A DNA stretch of 38,038 bases from assembly GCA_030611315.1 (NCBI GenBank), contig JAUWPZ010000016.1, positions 1-38,038 of the forward strand, read 5' to 3'. Every line of letters starts with the position of its first letter. The first letter of the stretch is position 1. A model generated the notes under the pieces. The model saw nothing but the letters and a program-made list of their open reading frames with translations, had not been told where the DNA came from and searched no databases. Positions 7,156 through 16,404 of this stretch are shown here, in pieces. The stretch comes from Sedimentisphaerales bacterium (GTDB lineage Bacteria; Planctomycetota; Phycisphaerae; Sedimentisphaerales; Anaerobacaceae). The translations under genes and the position numbers were made by a program.

Positions 7156-9003
7156 CTATGCCAGATTCAACCGTTCCATTGTTTCCTTCGTTGGTGCTCC
7201 GTTTTCATCCCAGCCTCGCAAGGCGTAGTAGTCTTCCATCAAAGCGTCAAACGGTATCGCTTTGCCGGCACGGAAACCTTCCTCCGCCGCTTTGAACATT
7301 TTCTTGGGAAGGATGTCCGTGGCCTTATTGTAACCATCCCGAATATTGTTAAGCCTTTGCGCTGTGAAGCCTCGCTCTCCGGCGAGCATCAAGTCATCGA
7401 CAGAATAATCCCAGCCGGTAATCGCGTTAAACATCTCAGCAACATCGGTCATGGACCAGTCGCCGCCATCAACCATAAACATGCACAATACCAGCGAATT
7501 GACCAACACTCCGAGGTCCTGGCACTTTACTGCGAGCCTGCTCTGATTCTGCCTTTCAAAGAACTTCACCGTCCCTTCTTTTATGCCAACCTCAGGAATG
7601 AAAAAGCCACCCATCTCGACATCCTCACACGGGCCACGGAAATGACAGGCACCGCGCGTTCCCGTCGCATAGGTAGGCGCCAGCGAGATACAGGCTCGCG
7701 GGTCGTGCGAGGGAAAATCCAGCCCCTTGCAATGCACCACCTCAGCTACAGCGTCCGGATGAATCTTCTTAGCCGCCCGGACTGTGCCCTCCGCAAAGAT
7801 CGCACCGAAACCTTCCCGACGCCCAATCTGCTCAACCAAAGAAAAGAGTGCCCTCGAATCACCCCACCTCAATTCCAACCCGTCAGTATCGTCAGTTGTA
7901 ATCCATCCTCTTTCAAAGCATTCCATAGCAAAGCCTATCATAGCCCCGGTACTGATAGTATCCAGCCCCAGTCGGTTGGCAATATCATTGCCGATAGCAA
8001 CAACCTTGGGGTCGTCTATTAGCAGATTTGTCCCCATCAGTCCGAGAGTCTCATACTCCGGTCCTATCCCTTCATACCTATATTCTTCAGGCTCGGTAAT
8101 AGTAATCTTACGATGGCATCCAATCGGGCAGTATTTACAAGGTAAAGGTTTAGCGTTTAACGCGTCAGTATAATTGGGGCCACCGAGCTTTTTGGCCCCT
8201 TCAGGCCATACGTCCTGCTCCCAGTATTTGATGGGCATGTCGCCTAAGCCTTCCGCAGTCTCACAAAGTCCCGGCGTTCCATGTATCCTGAACTCATTTT
8301 CTAAGACCGTATCGTAAATCTGCTTCTGACACTTTTTGATTAGTTCACGGGTTGCTTGGGGGTCATGCACCTCAACCTTCTTTGTCCCGCGCACAGCGAC
8401 AGCCTTGACATTCTTGGCGCCCATTATCGCGCCGAGGCCACAGCGGCCGGCAAAACTGTGTTTATCTACAGCGATGCATGCAATCGCCACCTTCCGTTCG
8501 CCGGCAGGACCGATAGTTGCGACACTGAGTTTCCCATCCTGCGTCTGTTCGTGAATCGCATCAATCGTTTCAAGCGTATCTTTGCCCCACAGACCAGAGG
8601 CATCTTTGATTTGGACGTCATCATCCACAATTTGAATGTAAACAGGATTCTGAGATACTCCCTGCAGGATAAGCACATCATATCCGGCATCCTTCAACGA
8701 CGGCCCCCATGCTGCACCAGCCGCAGTATCGGCAAACGTGCCGGTGAGTGGGGAAATGCCAACGATGCTAAATTTGGCCCCACCAGGCACTGCAGGCCCC
8801 TGGAATGGGCCAGTCGCAAAGATAACAGGGTTCCGGGGGCTATACGGGTCTATTTTCTCAGGCAGCTCTCTGCGCAGAATCTCAGCACCTAAGCCGGCGC
8901 CACCAATAAAATCTTTCAGGTCGTTTTCGGCTATAGGCTCCACCGTTGATTTGCAGTCTGTCAGATCTACCCTCAGTATCTTCTGCCAATATCCGTTTTT
9001 CAT
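7156..9003 (-). CDS. Aldehyde:ferredoxin oxidoreductase family tungsten enzyme
   Basis: This 615-residue protein has full family length. GGAGLGAEILRRELP near residue 34 and GPFQGPAVPGGAKFSIVG near 65-82 belong to the pterin-binding N-terminal domain. Cys289, Cys292 and Cys296 (CKYCPIGC) with Cys507 (LVLCMFM) are the four ligands expected for the [4Fe-4S] cluster. The family oxidises aldehydes to acids with ferredoxin, using a tungsto-bispterin cofactor, in the cytoplasm of anaerobes. GGAG sits 9 bases before the ATG. A broken MoaD-like gene follows. Oxidation of an aldehyde made by the neighbouring lyase is conceivable, but the two genes are convergent, so that link is speculation. Confidence 0.92.
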   Translation of the reverse strand: MKNGYWQKILRVDLTDCKSTVEPIAENDLKDFIGGAGLGAEILRRELPEKIDPYSPRNPVIFATGPFQGPAVPGGAKFSIVGISPLTGTFADTAAGAAWGPSLKDAGYDVLILQGVSQNPVYIQIVDDDVQIKDASGLWGKDTLETIDAIHEQTQDGKLSVATIGPAGERKVAIACIAVDKHSFAGRCGLGAIMGAKNVKAVAVRGTKKVEVHDPQATRELIKKCQKQIYDTVLENEFRIHGTPGLCETAEGLGDMPIKYWEQDVWPEGAKKLGGPNYTDALNAKPLPCKYCPIGCHRKITITEPEEYRYEGIGPEYETLGLMGTNLLIDDPKVVAIGNDIANRLGLDTISTGAMIGFAMECFERGWITTDDTDGLELRWGDSRALFSLVEQIGRREGFGAIFAEGTVRAAKKIHPDAVAEVVHCKGLDFPSHDPRACISLAPTYATGTRGACHFRGPCEDVEMGGFFIPEVGIKEGTVKFFERQNQSRLAVKCQDLGVLVNSLVLCMFMVDGGDWSMTDVAEMFNAITGWDYSVDDLMLAGERGFTAQRLNNIRDGYNKATDILPKKMFKAAEEGFRAGKAIPFDALMEDYYALRGWDENGAPTKETMERLNLA

Positions 9004-9082
9004 CGCTTGTGCTCCGTATCTTATGCTGCACGATAAACTATGTATGAATAATCAATTAACCAGTGTAATAAATGGTCATGTT

Positions 9083-11377
9083 CTAATCCACATTTTGCAT
9101 CGGCCTTGGGCCGGGGCGAAGGTTTACGTTTAAGTATCTGGTGAGTAACTCATAGAGGTGACGCTTTGTATTTTCGCCCTCTTTTATCGAGTGCGTGCGG
9201 TTCGGATATGACATCATTGAAAAATACTTGTTGTGCTCAATCAGCTCATTGATAAGAGCCTCGCAGCTCTGATAGTGACAATTATCGTCGCCGGTGCCGT
9301 GGATAATCAGGAGATTTCCCTCTAATTGGTGCGCGAACGTTATGGGCGAGCCGTTCTTAAAGCCCTCTTCGTTGTCGTCCGGCAGGCCCATATACCGCTC
9401 CTGGTAAATGGTGTCGTAAAATCTCTGGTTGCTAATGAAGGCGATTGCCATTGCGACTGTGTACAGCTCGGGATACCTGAAAATAGCGTTGAGACTCATC
9501 GAGCCGCCGCCGCTCCAGCCCCAGATACCTATTCTGGACGCGTCAACGTAGGGCCTGCTCTTGATAATCGCCCGCGTTGCCGCGGCCTGGTCGGCCGATG
9601 CGAGGATGCCGATTTGGCGGTAGATGCACTTACGCCACGCCCGCCCGCGGGGCGCCGGCGTTCCCCGGTTGTCGATGTTCATTACCAGATAACCCTGCTG
9701 GGTGAGCATCAGGTGCCAGAGGTATTTTTCCCCCGACCATTTATCCAGTACCGTTTGGCCTGCGGGCTCTCCATATACATAGAAGAACAGCGGATATTTC
9801 TTTTCCGGGTCGAAGTCGGGCGGTTTCATACACCAGCCGTCGAGCAGCACCCCTGCTGTTGCAGGGGCAAGCTTGCCCCCGTGAAAACGGGGGTCGCCGA
9901 TATCGACGCGAAAGAATTCTGCCGGTCCTCTCTTGAGTTTGTTTATCTTGGAGCGAAGCTGCGAATTGTCTTCCAGCGTCCTTATAGTCTTATGCTCCGG
10001 CAGGCGCACCAGCTCGATTACCGGCGGCGTATCGAATCGCGAATATGTGTGAAACGCCCATTTCGAATCTTCCGATATTTTGTATGAATGTGTTCCCTGC
10101 TGTGACTTCGGGCTCAATCGTTCGGCCTTTCCGCTGCCGTCCAGCGGCGTTCGATACAGATAGCGTTGTGTCGGATTGCCCCCGGATGCAATGTAGTACA
10201 CCCAGCCGTCCTCTTCGTCGATGCTCTGAACGCTTATCACGTCGAATTCTCCGGGCGTCAGCAGCTTGAGCTTTTTGCCGGAGCGTGATACTAAGTACAG
10301 ATGTCGCCAGCCGTCGCGCTCGCTCACCCACGTAAAGCTCTGCCCGTTATTGAGCCATTTCAAATCATCCCCAACATCAATCCATGCCTCGTCCCGCTCG
10401 GTCAGAACCTTGCGGATACGCCCCCTGCGGGCCTTAGCCAGTATCACTTCATTGGTATTTTGCAGACGGTTCAGGTGCTGGAGAACGATAGTCCTGGAGT
10501 CCGCGGCCCAATCCATTTTCGGGATATAGTGATTGCGAGGGTCGTCGGAAAGCTCGAACCATTTTGTTTTGCCGCCGGCCGAGCTGATTACTCCGACCCG
10601 GCACGCCGAGTTCGTCTCTCCGACCTTCGGGTATTGTATCGGGATTATCTTTGGATAGAGAGAATCGGTATTATTTATCAGGTGGAAATTACGAACGCCC
10701 TCGGTATCGAACTGCCAGTAGGCGATTAATTTGCCGTCCGGACTCCAGCGAAATCCGTCCCGCAGGTGAAATTCTTCCTCATAGACCCAGTCGCTTGTGC
10801 CGTTGATTATTGTTTCCGAGCCGTCATCGGTCAATTGTTTGATTTTGAAGTCCTTGAGGTTCTGGACGAACAGGTTTCTTTCGTGAACGTACGCGACTCG
10901 AGTGCCGTCCGGCGAGAACTTCGCAAACATCAGCGTCGAAGGCTCGGCGTCGCCGCCCAGCTTGCGCAATTTTCCGCTTTGAAGGTCGAGCACCCAATAG
11001 TCACCCCTCGTGTTTGTCCGCCATACACGCTTGGTATTCGTGAAAACCAGCAGCTTTTTCCCGTTCGGCGACCAGGAGTAATTGTCAATCTCCAGCGGTT
11101 CCGACTCGCCCTTTGGTATCAGCCGTTCCGAGGCGACCATTATTTCACCCTTGCCGGTTTCCGGGTCATAGCGAACGATGTCCTTTCCTTCTTCCTGGGT
11201 ATCCGAATCTTCAAGCGTTGTGTATCCCGAGCCGTCTTCCAGCCAGCGGGCCGGGCCGAATTTCTCGCCTTCAAACTCTTCGTCGGTGAATATACGCTCA
11301 AGCGTAAGAAGCGACTGGTCCGTTTTTTTCTCGTCGTCAGCCTGCACCGCCGCAGTAATAAAAAGCAAGATACTCAA
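9083..11377 (-). CDS. DPP-IV type S9 peptidase, exported, with uncertain start
   Basis: The beta-propeller N-domain includes DWVYEEEF, the glutamate motif that binds the free N-terminus in dipeptidyl peptidase IV. The C-terminal hydrolase domain shows GWSGGG (serine), GTGDDNCHYQ (aspartate) and NRTHSI (histidine), so the triad is intact. The family removes Xaa-Pro dipeptides. A signal peptide core CILSILLFITAAVQA precedes ADDEKK. No ATG or strong ribosome site fits. The best in-frame codons are TTG at 11377 or ATT at 11392, exactly where the MITE at 11392-11556 begins. The frame stays open through the MITE, which may have displaced the original start. A palindromic repeat is translated in-frame at 9849-9895. 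Confidence 0.85.
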   Translation of the reverse strand: MSILLFITAAVQADDEKKTDQSLLTLERIFTDEEFEGEKFGPARWLEDGSGYTTLEDSDTQEEGKDIVRYDPETGKGEIMVASERLIPKGESEPLEIDNYSWSPNGKKLLVFTNTKRVWRTNTRGDYWVLDLQSGKLRKLGGDAEPSTLMFAKFSPDGTRVAYVHERNLFVQNLKDFKIKQLTDDGSETIINGTSDWVYEEEFHLRDGFRWSPDGKLIAYWQFDTEGVRNFHLINNTDSLYPKIIPIQYPKVGETNSACRVGVISSAGGKTKWFELSDDPRNHYIPKMDWAADSRTIVLQHLNRLQNTNEVILAKARRGRIRKVLTERDEAWIDVGDDLKWLNNGQSFTWVSERDGWRHLYLVSRSGKKLKLLTPGEFDVISVQSIDEEDGWVYYIASGGNPTQRYLYRTPLDGSGKAERLSPKSQQGTHSYKISEDSKWAFHTYSRFDTPPVIELVRLPEHKTIRTLEDNSQLRSKINKLKRGPAEFFRVDIGDPRFHGGKLAPATAGVLLDGWCMKPPDFDPEKKYPLFFYVYGEPAGQTVLDKWSGEKYLWHLMLTQQGYLVMNIDNRGTPAPRGRAWRKCIYRQIGILASADQAAATRAIIKSRPYVDASRIGIWGWSGGGSMSLNAIFRYPELYTVAMAIAFISNQRFYDTIYQERYMGLPDDNEEGFKNGSPITFAHQLEGNLLIIHGTGDDNCHYQSCEALINELIEHNKYFSMMSYPNRTHSIKEGENTKRHLYELLTRYLNVNLRPGPRPMQNVD
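9849..9895. repeat. Double-hairpin palindromic repeat inside the DPP-IV coding sequence
   Basis: There are two perfect hairpins: CCCCTGC/GCAGGGG (9850-9856, 9861-9867) and CCCCCGT/ACGGGGG (9876-9882, 9887-9893), each with a four-base loop. They are joined by a CAAGCTTG-like linker. The MITE at 11392-11556 carries the same kind of unit. On the minus strand this copy encodes DPRFHGGKLAPATAG, and the MITE copy would encode CPRFRGGKLVPAKAG. The segment sits at the junction of propeller and hydrolase domains, just before LLDGWCMKPPDFDP. Confidence 0.75.
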
Positions 11378-11391
11378 TATACAAAACTTAA

Positions 11392-11556
11392 TTAGTATCT
11401 GTTGCGGAAAGGCAAAACTGGTGCTGTCACCCCTGCGGAAGCAGGGGTCTATATCGAAAAAACCTGGATTCCTGCTGCCTGCTTTCGCAGGCACAAGTTT
11501 ACCCCCGCGAAAGCGGGGGCAGGAATGACAAATACTGTTTCCGCAACAGGTACTAA
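11392..11556. mobile_element. MITE-like element, family 2, copy A (between divergent peptidase genes)
   Basis: The 19-bp inverted ends are at 11392-11410 (TTAGTATCTGTTGCGGAAA) and 11538-11556, with one mismatch. Internal hairpins CCCCTGC..GCAGGGG and CCCCCGC..GCGGGGG are present and there is no ORF. Copy B at 20289-20428 shares the ends and the internal order of palindromes. A TA-rich target is evident on both sides, but no clean duplication can be read here. The right end lies 20 bases before the ATG of the prolyl oligopeptidase gene, so the element may contribute to its promoter region. Confidence 0.75.
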
Positions 11557-11576
11557 ATAATAATGGAGAGTCTATT

Positions 11577-13733
11577 ATGAAAAATTTATACTTTCGCCTG
11601 CTTATTACTCTGGCTGTTTCCGCTGCTCTGTTCTGCAATTGTCTAAGGCCGATTCCGCCCCAGACATGGACCCTCAAACGAGCTTTTCCATCTGCTCGCA
11701 AGGACCCAACGATGGACGTTTACCACGGCGTCGCGGTTCCCGCCCCCTACCGTTGGCTCGAGGACCCCGATTCGGCCGCAACCCAGGCCTGGGTTGCGCA
11801 GCAGAATATGTGTACGTCCACTTTTCTCGCATCATTTCCCGGCCGGGACGAAATCAAAACCCGCCTGACGAATCTGATGAATTATCCCCGCTATTCGGCT
11901 CCCCGTAAGAAGGTCCGCTATTTCTTCTGGAAAAATGACGGCCTGCAGAACCAGTCCGTCCTTTACGTTCAGCAGACCCTCGCAAGCCAACCTCGCATCG
12001 TCATCAATCCCAACCTGCTCAGCAGCGACGGCACCGTTGCTTTAGCCACCACCGCCGTCAGCGAAAACGGCAATCTGCTTGCCTACGGCCTCTCCCAAAG
12101 CGGCAGCGACCAGCAGGAAATCAAAATCCGAGAAATCGATTCCAAAAGGGATTTCCGTGAAACTCTTAAATGGTGCCGGTTCACCAGTATCGCCTGGAAA
12201 CACGATGGCACAGGATTTTTCTACAATCGCTTCCCCGACCCTAACACCGTTGCCCCCGAAGACCGCACAAATTACAACCGCGTTTACTTTCACGCCCTCG
12301 CCACACCCCAGTCACAGGACAAACTCATCTACGAACGCCCCGACAACAAAGAGCTGGGTTTCGTACCGATTGTTACCGAAGACGGCAAATTCCTCGTCCT
12401 CGACGTCTATCACGGAACCGACCCGAAGAATCGAATTTATTACCGCCCTGTTCAGAGCGCCGCCCCCTTCGTAAAGTTGCTCGATGCCGCCGACGCCCGC
12501 TACGACTTTGTCGGCAATATCGATTCTGTTTTCTATTTTAATACCGACCTTGGCGCCCCGCGCGGACGAATCATCGCTATCGACACCAACAATCCGGCTC
12601 TCGCAAATCGACGCACAATCCTGCCCGAGAGCAGAGATGTACTCGATTATGTTGCCCTTATTAACAATCATTTGGTTGTCGCTTATATGCACGATGTTCA
12701 CCACCTGCTCAAAATCTATAAGCTCGATGGTACTTTTGTCCGTGAAATCCCTCTGCCGGCCCTCGGCACGGTCGGCTCTCTCTCCGGAAGGCAGGACGAT
12801 ACGGAAATGTTCTTTTCTTTCACCTCTTTTCTTTTTCCGAGTACGAACTATCGGTATGATTTTCAAACCAACAAGCCGGAGGTCTTCCAAAAGCCGAAAA
12901 TCGATTTCGACCCTTCCGGATACGAGACCAGGCAGGTCTTCTGTTATTCCAGAGACGGCACCCGCATTCCTATCTTTATCACCCATAAGAAGGGTCTTTC
13001 CCTCGACGGCGCCAATCCGACCCTGCTTTACGGCTACGGCGGATTCAACATCAGCATCAAGCCGCGTTTTTCCGTCTTCACTCTCGTCTGGCTCGAGCAC
13101 GGCGGCGTATATGCCGTCGCCAATATGCGAGGCGGCGGGGAATACGGCGAGGCCTGGCACCAGGCCGGCATGCTCGACAAAAAACAGAACGTCTTTGACG
13201 ACTTCATCGCCGCCGCCGAATGCCTCATCGCAAACAAGTACACCAGCCCCAAAAAGCTCGCCATAAGAGGCGGTAGTAACGGGGGACTGCTCGTCTCCGC
13301 CTGTATGCTCCAGCGGCCCCGGCTCTTCGGCGCCGTCGTCTGCCAGGTCCCCGTTACCGACATGCTCAGGTACCACAAGTTCACCGTCGGCCGCTACTGG
13401 ATACCGGAGTACGGCAGCGCCGAAGCCGACAAGAAGCAGTTCGAGTATCTCTACGCTTACTCTCCGCTCCACAATGTCAGGCCCGGCCTGGATAATCCGC
13501 CCATCCTCGTTACCTCAGCGGATACCGACGACCGCGTCGTTCCCTCGCACGCGAAGAAATTTGTCGCCACGCTTCAGGAAAAGGCCGCCGGGGTAAATCC
13601 TATCCTCCTCCGCGTCGAAACGAAAGCCGGCCACGGCGGGGGCAAACCAACCTCCAAGGTCATCGAAGAGCAGGCCGACATCTACGCCTTCCTCTTCAAA
13701 ATATTCCAAATCCCCTACACCGCCCCCCGGTAG
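11577..13733 (+). CDS. Prolyl oligopeptidase family (S9A) serine peptidase, exported
   Basis: This 718-residue protein is close to the classical prolyl oligopeptidase length. A signal peptide (RLLITLAVSAALF) is followed by the S9A N-terminal signature YRWLEDPDS and PRYSAPRKKVRYFFWKNDG. The seven-bladed propeller then leads to the hydrolase domain with GYGGFNIS, the nucleophile Ser567 in GGSNGG, the acid in the SADTDDRVVP segment (649-652) and His686 in KAGHGGG. It cleaves short peptides after proline, here presumably in the periplasm. GGAGAG precedes the ATG by 7 bases. It is divergent from the DPP-IV gene, and the pair would jointly process proline-containing peptides. Confidence 0.93.
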   Translation: MKNLYFRLLITLAVSAALFCNCLRPIPPQTWTLKRAFPSARKDPTMDVYHGVAVPAPYRWLEDPDSAATQAWVAQQNMCTSTFLASFPGRDEIKTRLTNLMNYPRYSAPRKKVRYFFWKNDGLQNQSVLYVQQTLASQPRIVINPNLLSSDGTVALATTAVSENGNLLAYGLSQSGSDQQEIKIREIDSKRDFRETLKWCRFTSIAWKHDGTGFFYNRFPDPNTVAPEDRTNYNRVYFHALATPQSQDKLIYERPDNKELGFVPIVTEDGKFLVLDVYHGTDPKNRIYYRPVQSAAPFVKLLDAADARYDFVGNIDSVFYFNTDLGAPRGRIIAIDTNNPALANRRTILPESRDVLDYVALINNHLVVAYMHDVHHLLKIYKLDGTFVREIPLPALGTVGSLSGRQDDTEMFFSFTSFLFPSTNYRYDFQTNKPEVFQKPKIDFDPSGYETRQVFCYSRDGTRIPIFITHKKGLSLDGANPTLLYGYGGFNISIKPRFSVFTLVWLEHGGVYAVANMRGGGEYGEAWHQAGMLDKKQNVFDDFIAAAECLIANKYTSPKKLAIRGGSNGGLLVSACMLQRPRLFGAVVCQVPVTDMLRYHKFTVGRYWIPEYGSAEADKKQFEYLYAYSPLHNVRPGLDNPPILVTSADTDDRVVPSHAKKFVATLQEKAAGVNPILLRVETKAGHGGGKPTSKVIEEQADIYAFLFKIFQIPYTAPR

Positions 13734-13793
13734 CTGCGACCCCAAAAGCAAAAAAGGGAAAATAATATTGCAGCGTAACTTATTGTCCGCTGG

Positions 13794-14504
13794 TCATGCG
13801 AATTTCTTCCTGATACCGCCTAACTTTCCGAAGCATATAAGCTCATCGCCGGGGAGGATTTTTGCATTTGCACGCGGGTTCGGCATCGTTTTGTGGCCCC
13901 GGATAATCGCCAGAACCGTAATGTCGTCCTTTCTAAGCTCGGATTCGGAAAGCGTCTTGTCCAGAACCGGGTGGTCGTCGCGGATTTTAATCTTGGAAAC
14001 CCCATACCCCGCCGTTGCAACGACAAGCTCTTCGCACGAAACGGGCTTGATGATACGCTTCTTTATGAGCCGCTTCCTCAAGATGTTCGTCAGTTTTTGG
14101 GCGAACTTCGTGTTCGTAAAAAGCCTGTATGCGAGGTAAATGGTAACGGCAATAAGGGCCAGGTTTATCAGCGGCACCACCTTTTCGGGAATACTCAAGG
14201 GCAAAAAAGGAATGGGTATTTTATCAGCTATGGCCCCGGGCCGCAGCGTGTTGGCAAAGGTGGCTATCATTGTAACAAAACCCGCGTGCCCCAGGACTAT
14301 AAGCACCGACGCAATACGCCGTCTTCGCGGGTCGCCCGTAATCAGCTCGGCCTCTCTCGTTGTAAATCCCGTCGCCGTAAAGCACGAAAGCGACTGGAAT
14401 TTGGCCAGCGACCACTCGAGCCCCGTCAACTGAAACGCAATCGCCCCGATGCGAACAATAACGAACGATATCACCAGCACCATGATAAACAGCAGCAAAT
14501 TCAT
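13794..14504 (-). CDS. Membrane protein with TrkA-C domain
   Basis: This 236-residue protein starts with a transmembrane helix (LLLFIMVLVISFVIVRIGAIAF). A pore-loop-like SCFTATGFTTREAEL near residues 40-54 recalls the TGFST filter of Trk/Ktr potassium channels. Two more transmembrane segments follow at about 64-86 and 108-127. Residues from about 145 to the end match a TrkA-C/RCK-C ligand-binding domain (ISKIKIRDDHPVLDKTLSE-like start, then DITVLAIIRG, LPGDELICFG). This suggests a small regulated ion-transport or sensing protein. The truncated pore architecture makes it unclear whether it conducts ions. It lies 86 bases after the radical SAM gene on the same strand. Confidence 0.75.
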   Translation of the reverse strand: MNLLLFIMVLVISFVIVRIGAIAFQLTGLEWSLAKFQSLSCFTATGFTTREAELITGDPRRRRIASVLIVLGHAGFVTMIATFANTLRPGAIADKIPIPFLPLSIPEKVVPLINLALIAVTIYLAYRLFTNTKFAQKLTNILRKRLIKKRIIKPVSCEELVVATAGYGVSKIKIRDDHPVLDKTLSESELRKDDITVLAIIRGHKTMPNPRANAKILPGDELICFGKLGGIRKKFA

Positions 14505-14590
14505 ATATGCTTCTCCTTATTTGTTGTTCAACTAAGACCTGTGCATAGCTCGGCCACCTTCTCCCCCTGTCACATCCGGCTTTCGAACCT

Positions 14591-15730
14591 TCAAAAGGTA
14601 AGGTGCCTGCTCGCTTTCTTCAGCCGGACCCCGAACTTTCCCACATCTTCGATGCACCTTATCCGCCGTTGCTTACGCCGTTCCAGGATTCGCTCTACCG
14701 TTACCGGCCCGAGCCCCGGAACCCGCAAAAGCGAAAGCCTTGACGCCCGATTCACCTTGACCGGAAACATCTCAGGATGCCTCATCGCCCAGGCCTCCTT
14801 CGGGTCGATTTCCAGCGACAGGCTCCCGCCGTCCTCGAAAACAATATCCTTCCCCGCGAAGGCGTATTTGCGAAGAAGAAAATCCACCTGGTACAGCCGA
14901 TGCTCCCGCATAAATATATCTGTTTGGCTTTTACCGGTCATCTGCTCGCCGGCTATGGACTCTTCCCCCAGTCCTTTTTGATAAGCGCTGAAATACACCC
15001 TGTGCATCTTCAGCCGCTCATACATCCCGGACATATACTTGACGATTTGGGCATCCGCCTCCCCTGCCGCACCCACGATAAACTGCGTCGTCTGCTTGAC
15101 CCTCTCGTATCTAGCCCCACGCCCCGTCAGCCGGCTGATTAGCTTAATCGGCTCGATGATGTCTTTGATATATTTTTTCTTGCTCGATAGCTTTGCGAGA
15201 TTGGCCTCTCCCGGCGTCTCGATATTGAGCGATACCGCACTTGCCAGAGAGACTGCCTCCTCTATCGCCGCATCGCTCGCGCCGGGTAGGATTTTGAGGT
15301 GAATATATCCCTTAAAGCTGTGCTTTCTTCGCAGTAATCTCGCCACCTGGTTGAGCCTGTCCATCGTCGCGTCAGCCGTCCCGGCCACACCCGAGCTGAG
15401 AAACAATCCGAACACTTCCCGCCGCTTAAAATAATCCAGAAAAACCCTCGCAGTCTCCTCCGCCCCGAGACTGCACCTCTGCACGTCCTGCTGCTCTCTC
15501 AACGGACAATACTTGCAGTCGTTCGTGCACACATTCGACATCAGCGTCTTGAATAGCGTGCTCTTGCCCCCGTTTGGGAGCGTTACCGGATATATCCATT
15601 TCCCGTCGCCGCTTCGCCGCCGGTGTTCGTCTTTGCTCGCACTGCACGCGCAAGCCAGGTCGTACTGGGCATCGGCGCTGAGCATCTCCAGCTTCTTCTG
15701 CGTATCAGGCCTGGAAATGATTCCGACCAT
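14591..15730 (-). CDS. Radical SAM protein with C-terminal helix-hairpin-helix, putative DNA modification/repair
   Basis: This 379-residue protein has the radical SAM cluster motif Cys68, Cys72, Cys75 (CTNDCKYC), preceded by KTLMSNV. The N-terminal LACACS segment also resembles the family of putative DNA modification/repair radical SAM proteins (TIGR03916 type). The C-terminus carries a helix-hairpin-helix (RLSLLRVPGLGPVTVERILERR), a DNA-binding element. In many genomes such proteins pair with a small uracil-DNA-glycosylase-like partner (TIGR03915 type), which I do not find in this window. The reaction is not established from sequence. It is probably cytoplasmic. Confidence 0.85.
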   Translation of the reverse strand: MVGIISRPDTQKKLEMLSADAQYDLACACSASKDEHRRRSGDGKWIYPVTLPNGGKSTLFKTLMSNVCTNDCKYCPLREQQDVQRCSLGAEETARVFLDYFKRREVFGLFLSSGVAGTADATMDRLNQVARLLRRKHSFKGYIHLKILPGASDAAIEEAVSLASAVSLNIETPGEANLAKLSSKKKYIKDIIEPIKLISRLTGRGARYERVKQTTQFIVGAAGEADAQIVKYMSGMYERLKMHRVYFSAYQKGLGEESIAGEQMTGKSQTDIFMREHRLYQVDFLLRKYAFAGKDIVFEDGGSLSLEIDPKEAWAMRHPEMFPVKVNRASRLSLLRVPGLGPVTVERILERRKQRRIRCIEDVGKFGVRLKKASRHLTF

Positions 15731-15819
15731 AAAAATCCCATCTGAAGCCTCATCCCCGTCCTGAACCGAGCTTGGATTACCTTGTTTTTCTTCTCAGCCT
15801 GTGCTGTTTTATTTACTAT

Positions 15820-16227
15820 TTACTCTATAGCTGTAATTGTATCAATCAGCGGCTTATACACCGCTAAAAAAGCTAAAAAAGTCAGACCACCTTGAGTAAC
15901 CAATACCAATGCCGACCATATCCTCAAAACGGTTCTGCTTGAGCGGCTCAGTATCAATGTACATATTGCCGCATCGGCCGCTAAAACCACCGCCATAATA
16001 AATAGATAAATAACCCAGTGATTACTTACAATGCTGGAGATTTTCAAAAGACTGGCCGTCATCGGCGGCAGCTCACTACCCATTTCTCCAAACATTGTGC
16101 GAAACCTCGGTATGACAAATGCCGCGCCGATAATCCACGCTATGGGAATAAGCCCATGTATCGCAACGGTTGCGCCCGCTCGCCATCTTATCCTACTCTT
16201 ATCGGATTGTTCGGTGCTGCTTTCCAT
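15820..16227 (-). CDS. Small GspF-like membrane protein
   Basis: This 135-residue protein has three hydrophobic segments at about 22-41, 71-93 and 101-124. Between the first two lies RFRTMFGEMGSELPPMTASLLKIS, which matches the signature loop before the transmembrane hairpin of type II secretion/type IV pilus F proteins (P.F..MF...G..LP..T). Real GspF/PilC proteins are about 400 residues with two repeats, so this is a stand-alone single-unit piece. No other secretion gene is near. It may be a domain-sized paralogue with its own role, or a fragment. Confidence 0.55.
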   Translation of the reverse strand: MESSTEQSDKSRIRWRAGATVAIHGLIPIAWIIGAAFVIPRFRTMFGEMGSELPPMTASLLKISSIVSNHWVIYLFIMAVVLAADAAICTLILSRSSRTVLRIWSALVLVTQGGLTFLAFLAVYKPLIDTITAIE

Positions 16228-16404
16228 TGATTAGTCCTTTACTATTACATTGAAATTTAGCCCTTTAACACTGGTTTTACAAGCAAAAACTCAAAAATTA
16301 AAATGCGAAATGATGCCCCGTAGAAACCTTTGCAAAACGTCATCGCGAGGCCCGAAGCAAGGAAAGCCCTGAGCGCAGCCTGCTCTGAGCGACAACATTT
16401 CTCT

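Noticed and set aside
11393-11701. Extended N-terminus of the DPP-IV gene up to an ATG at 11701
   Set aside because: It would run antisense through the MITE and the start of the S9A gene and bury the signal peptide about 100 residues in.
12312-13472. Long minus-strand reading frame opposite the prolyl oligopeptidase gene
   Set aside because: It is a shadow of a strongly conserved gene with an intact catalytic triad; its product has no recognisable motif.
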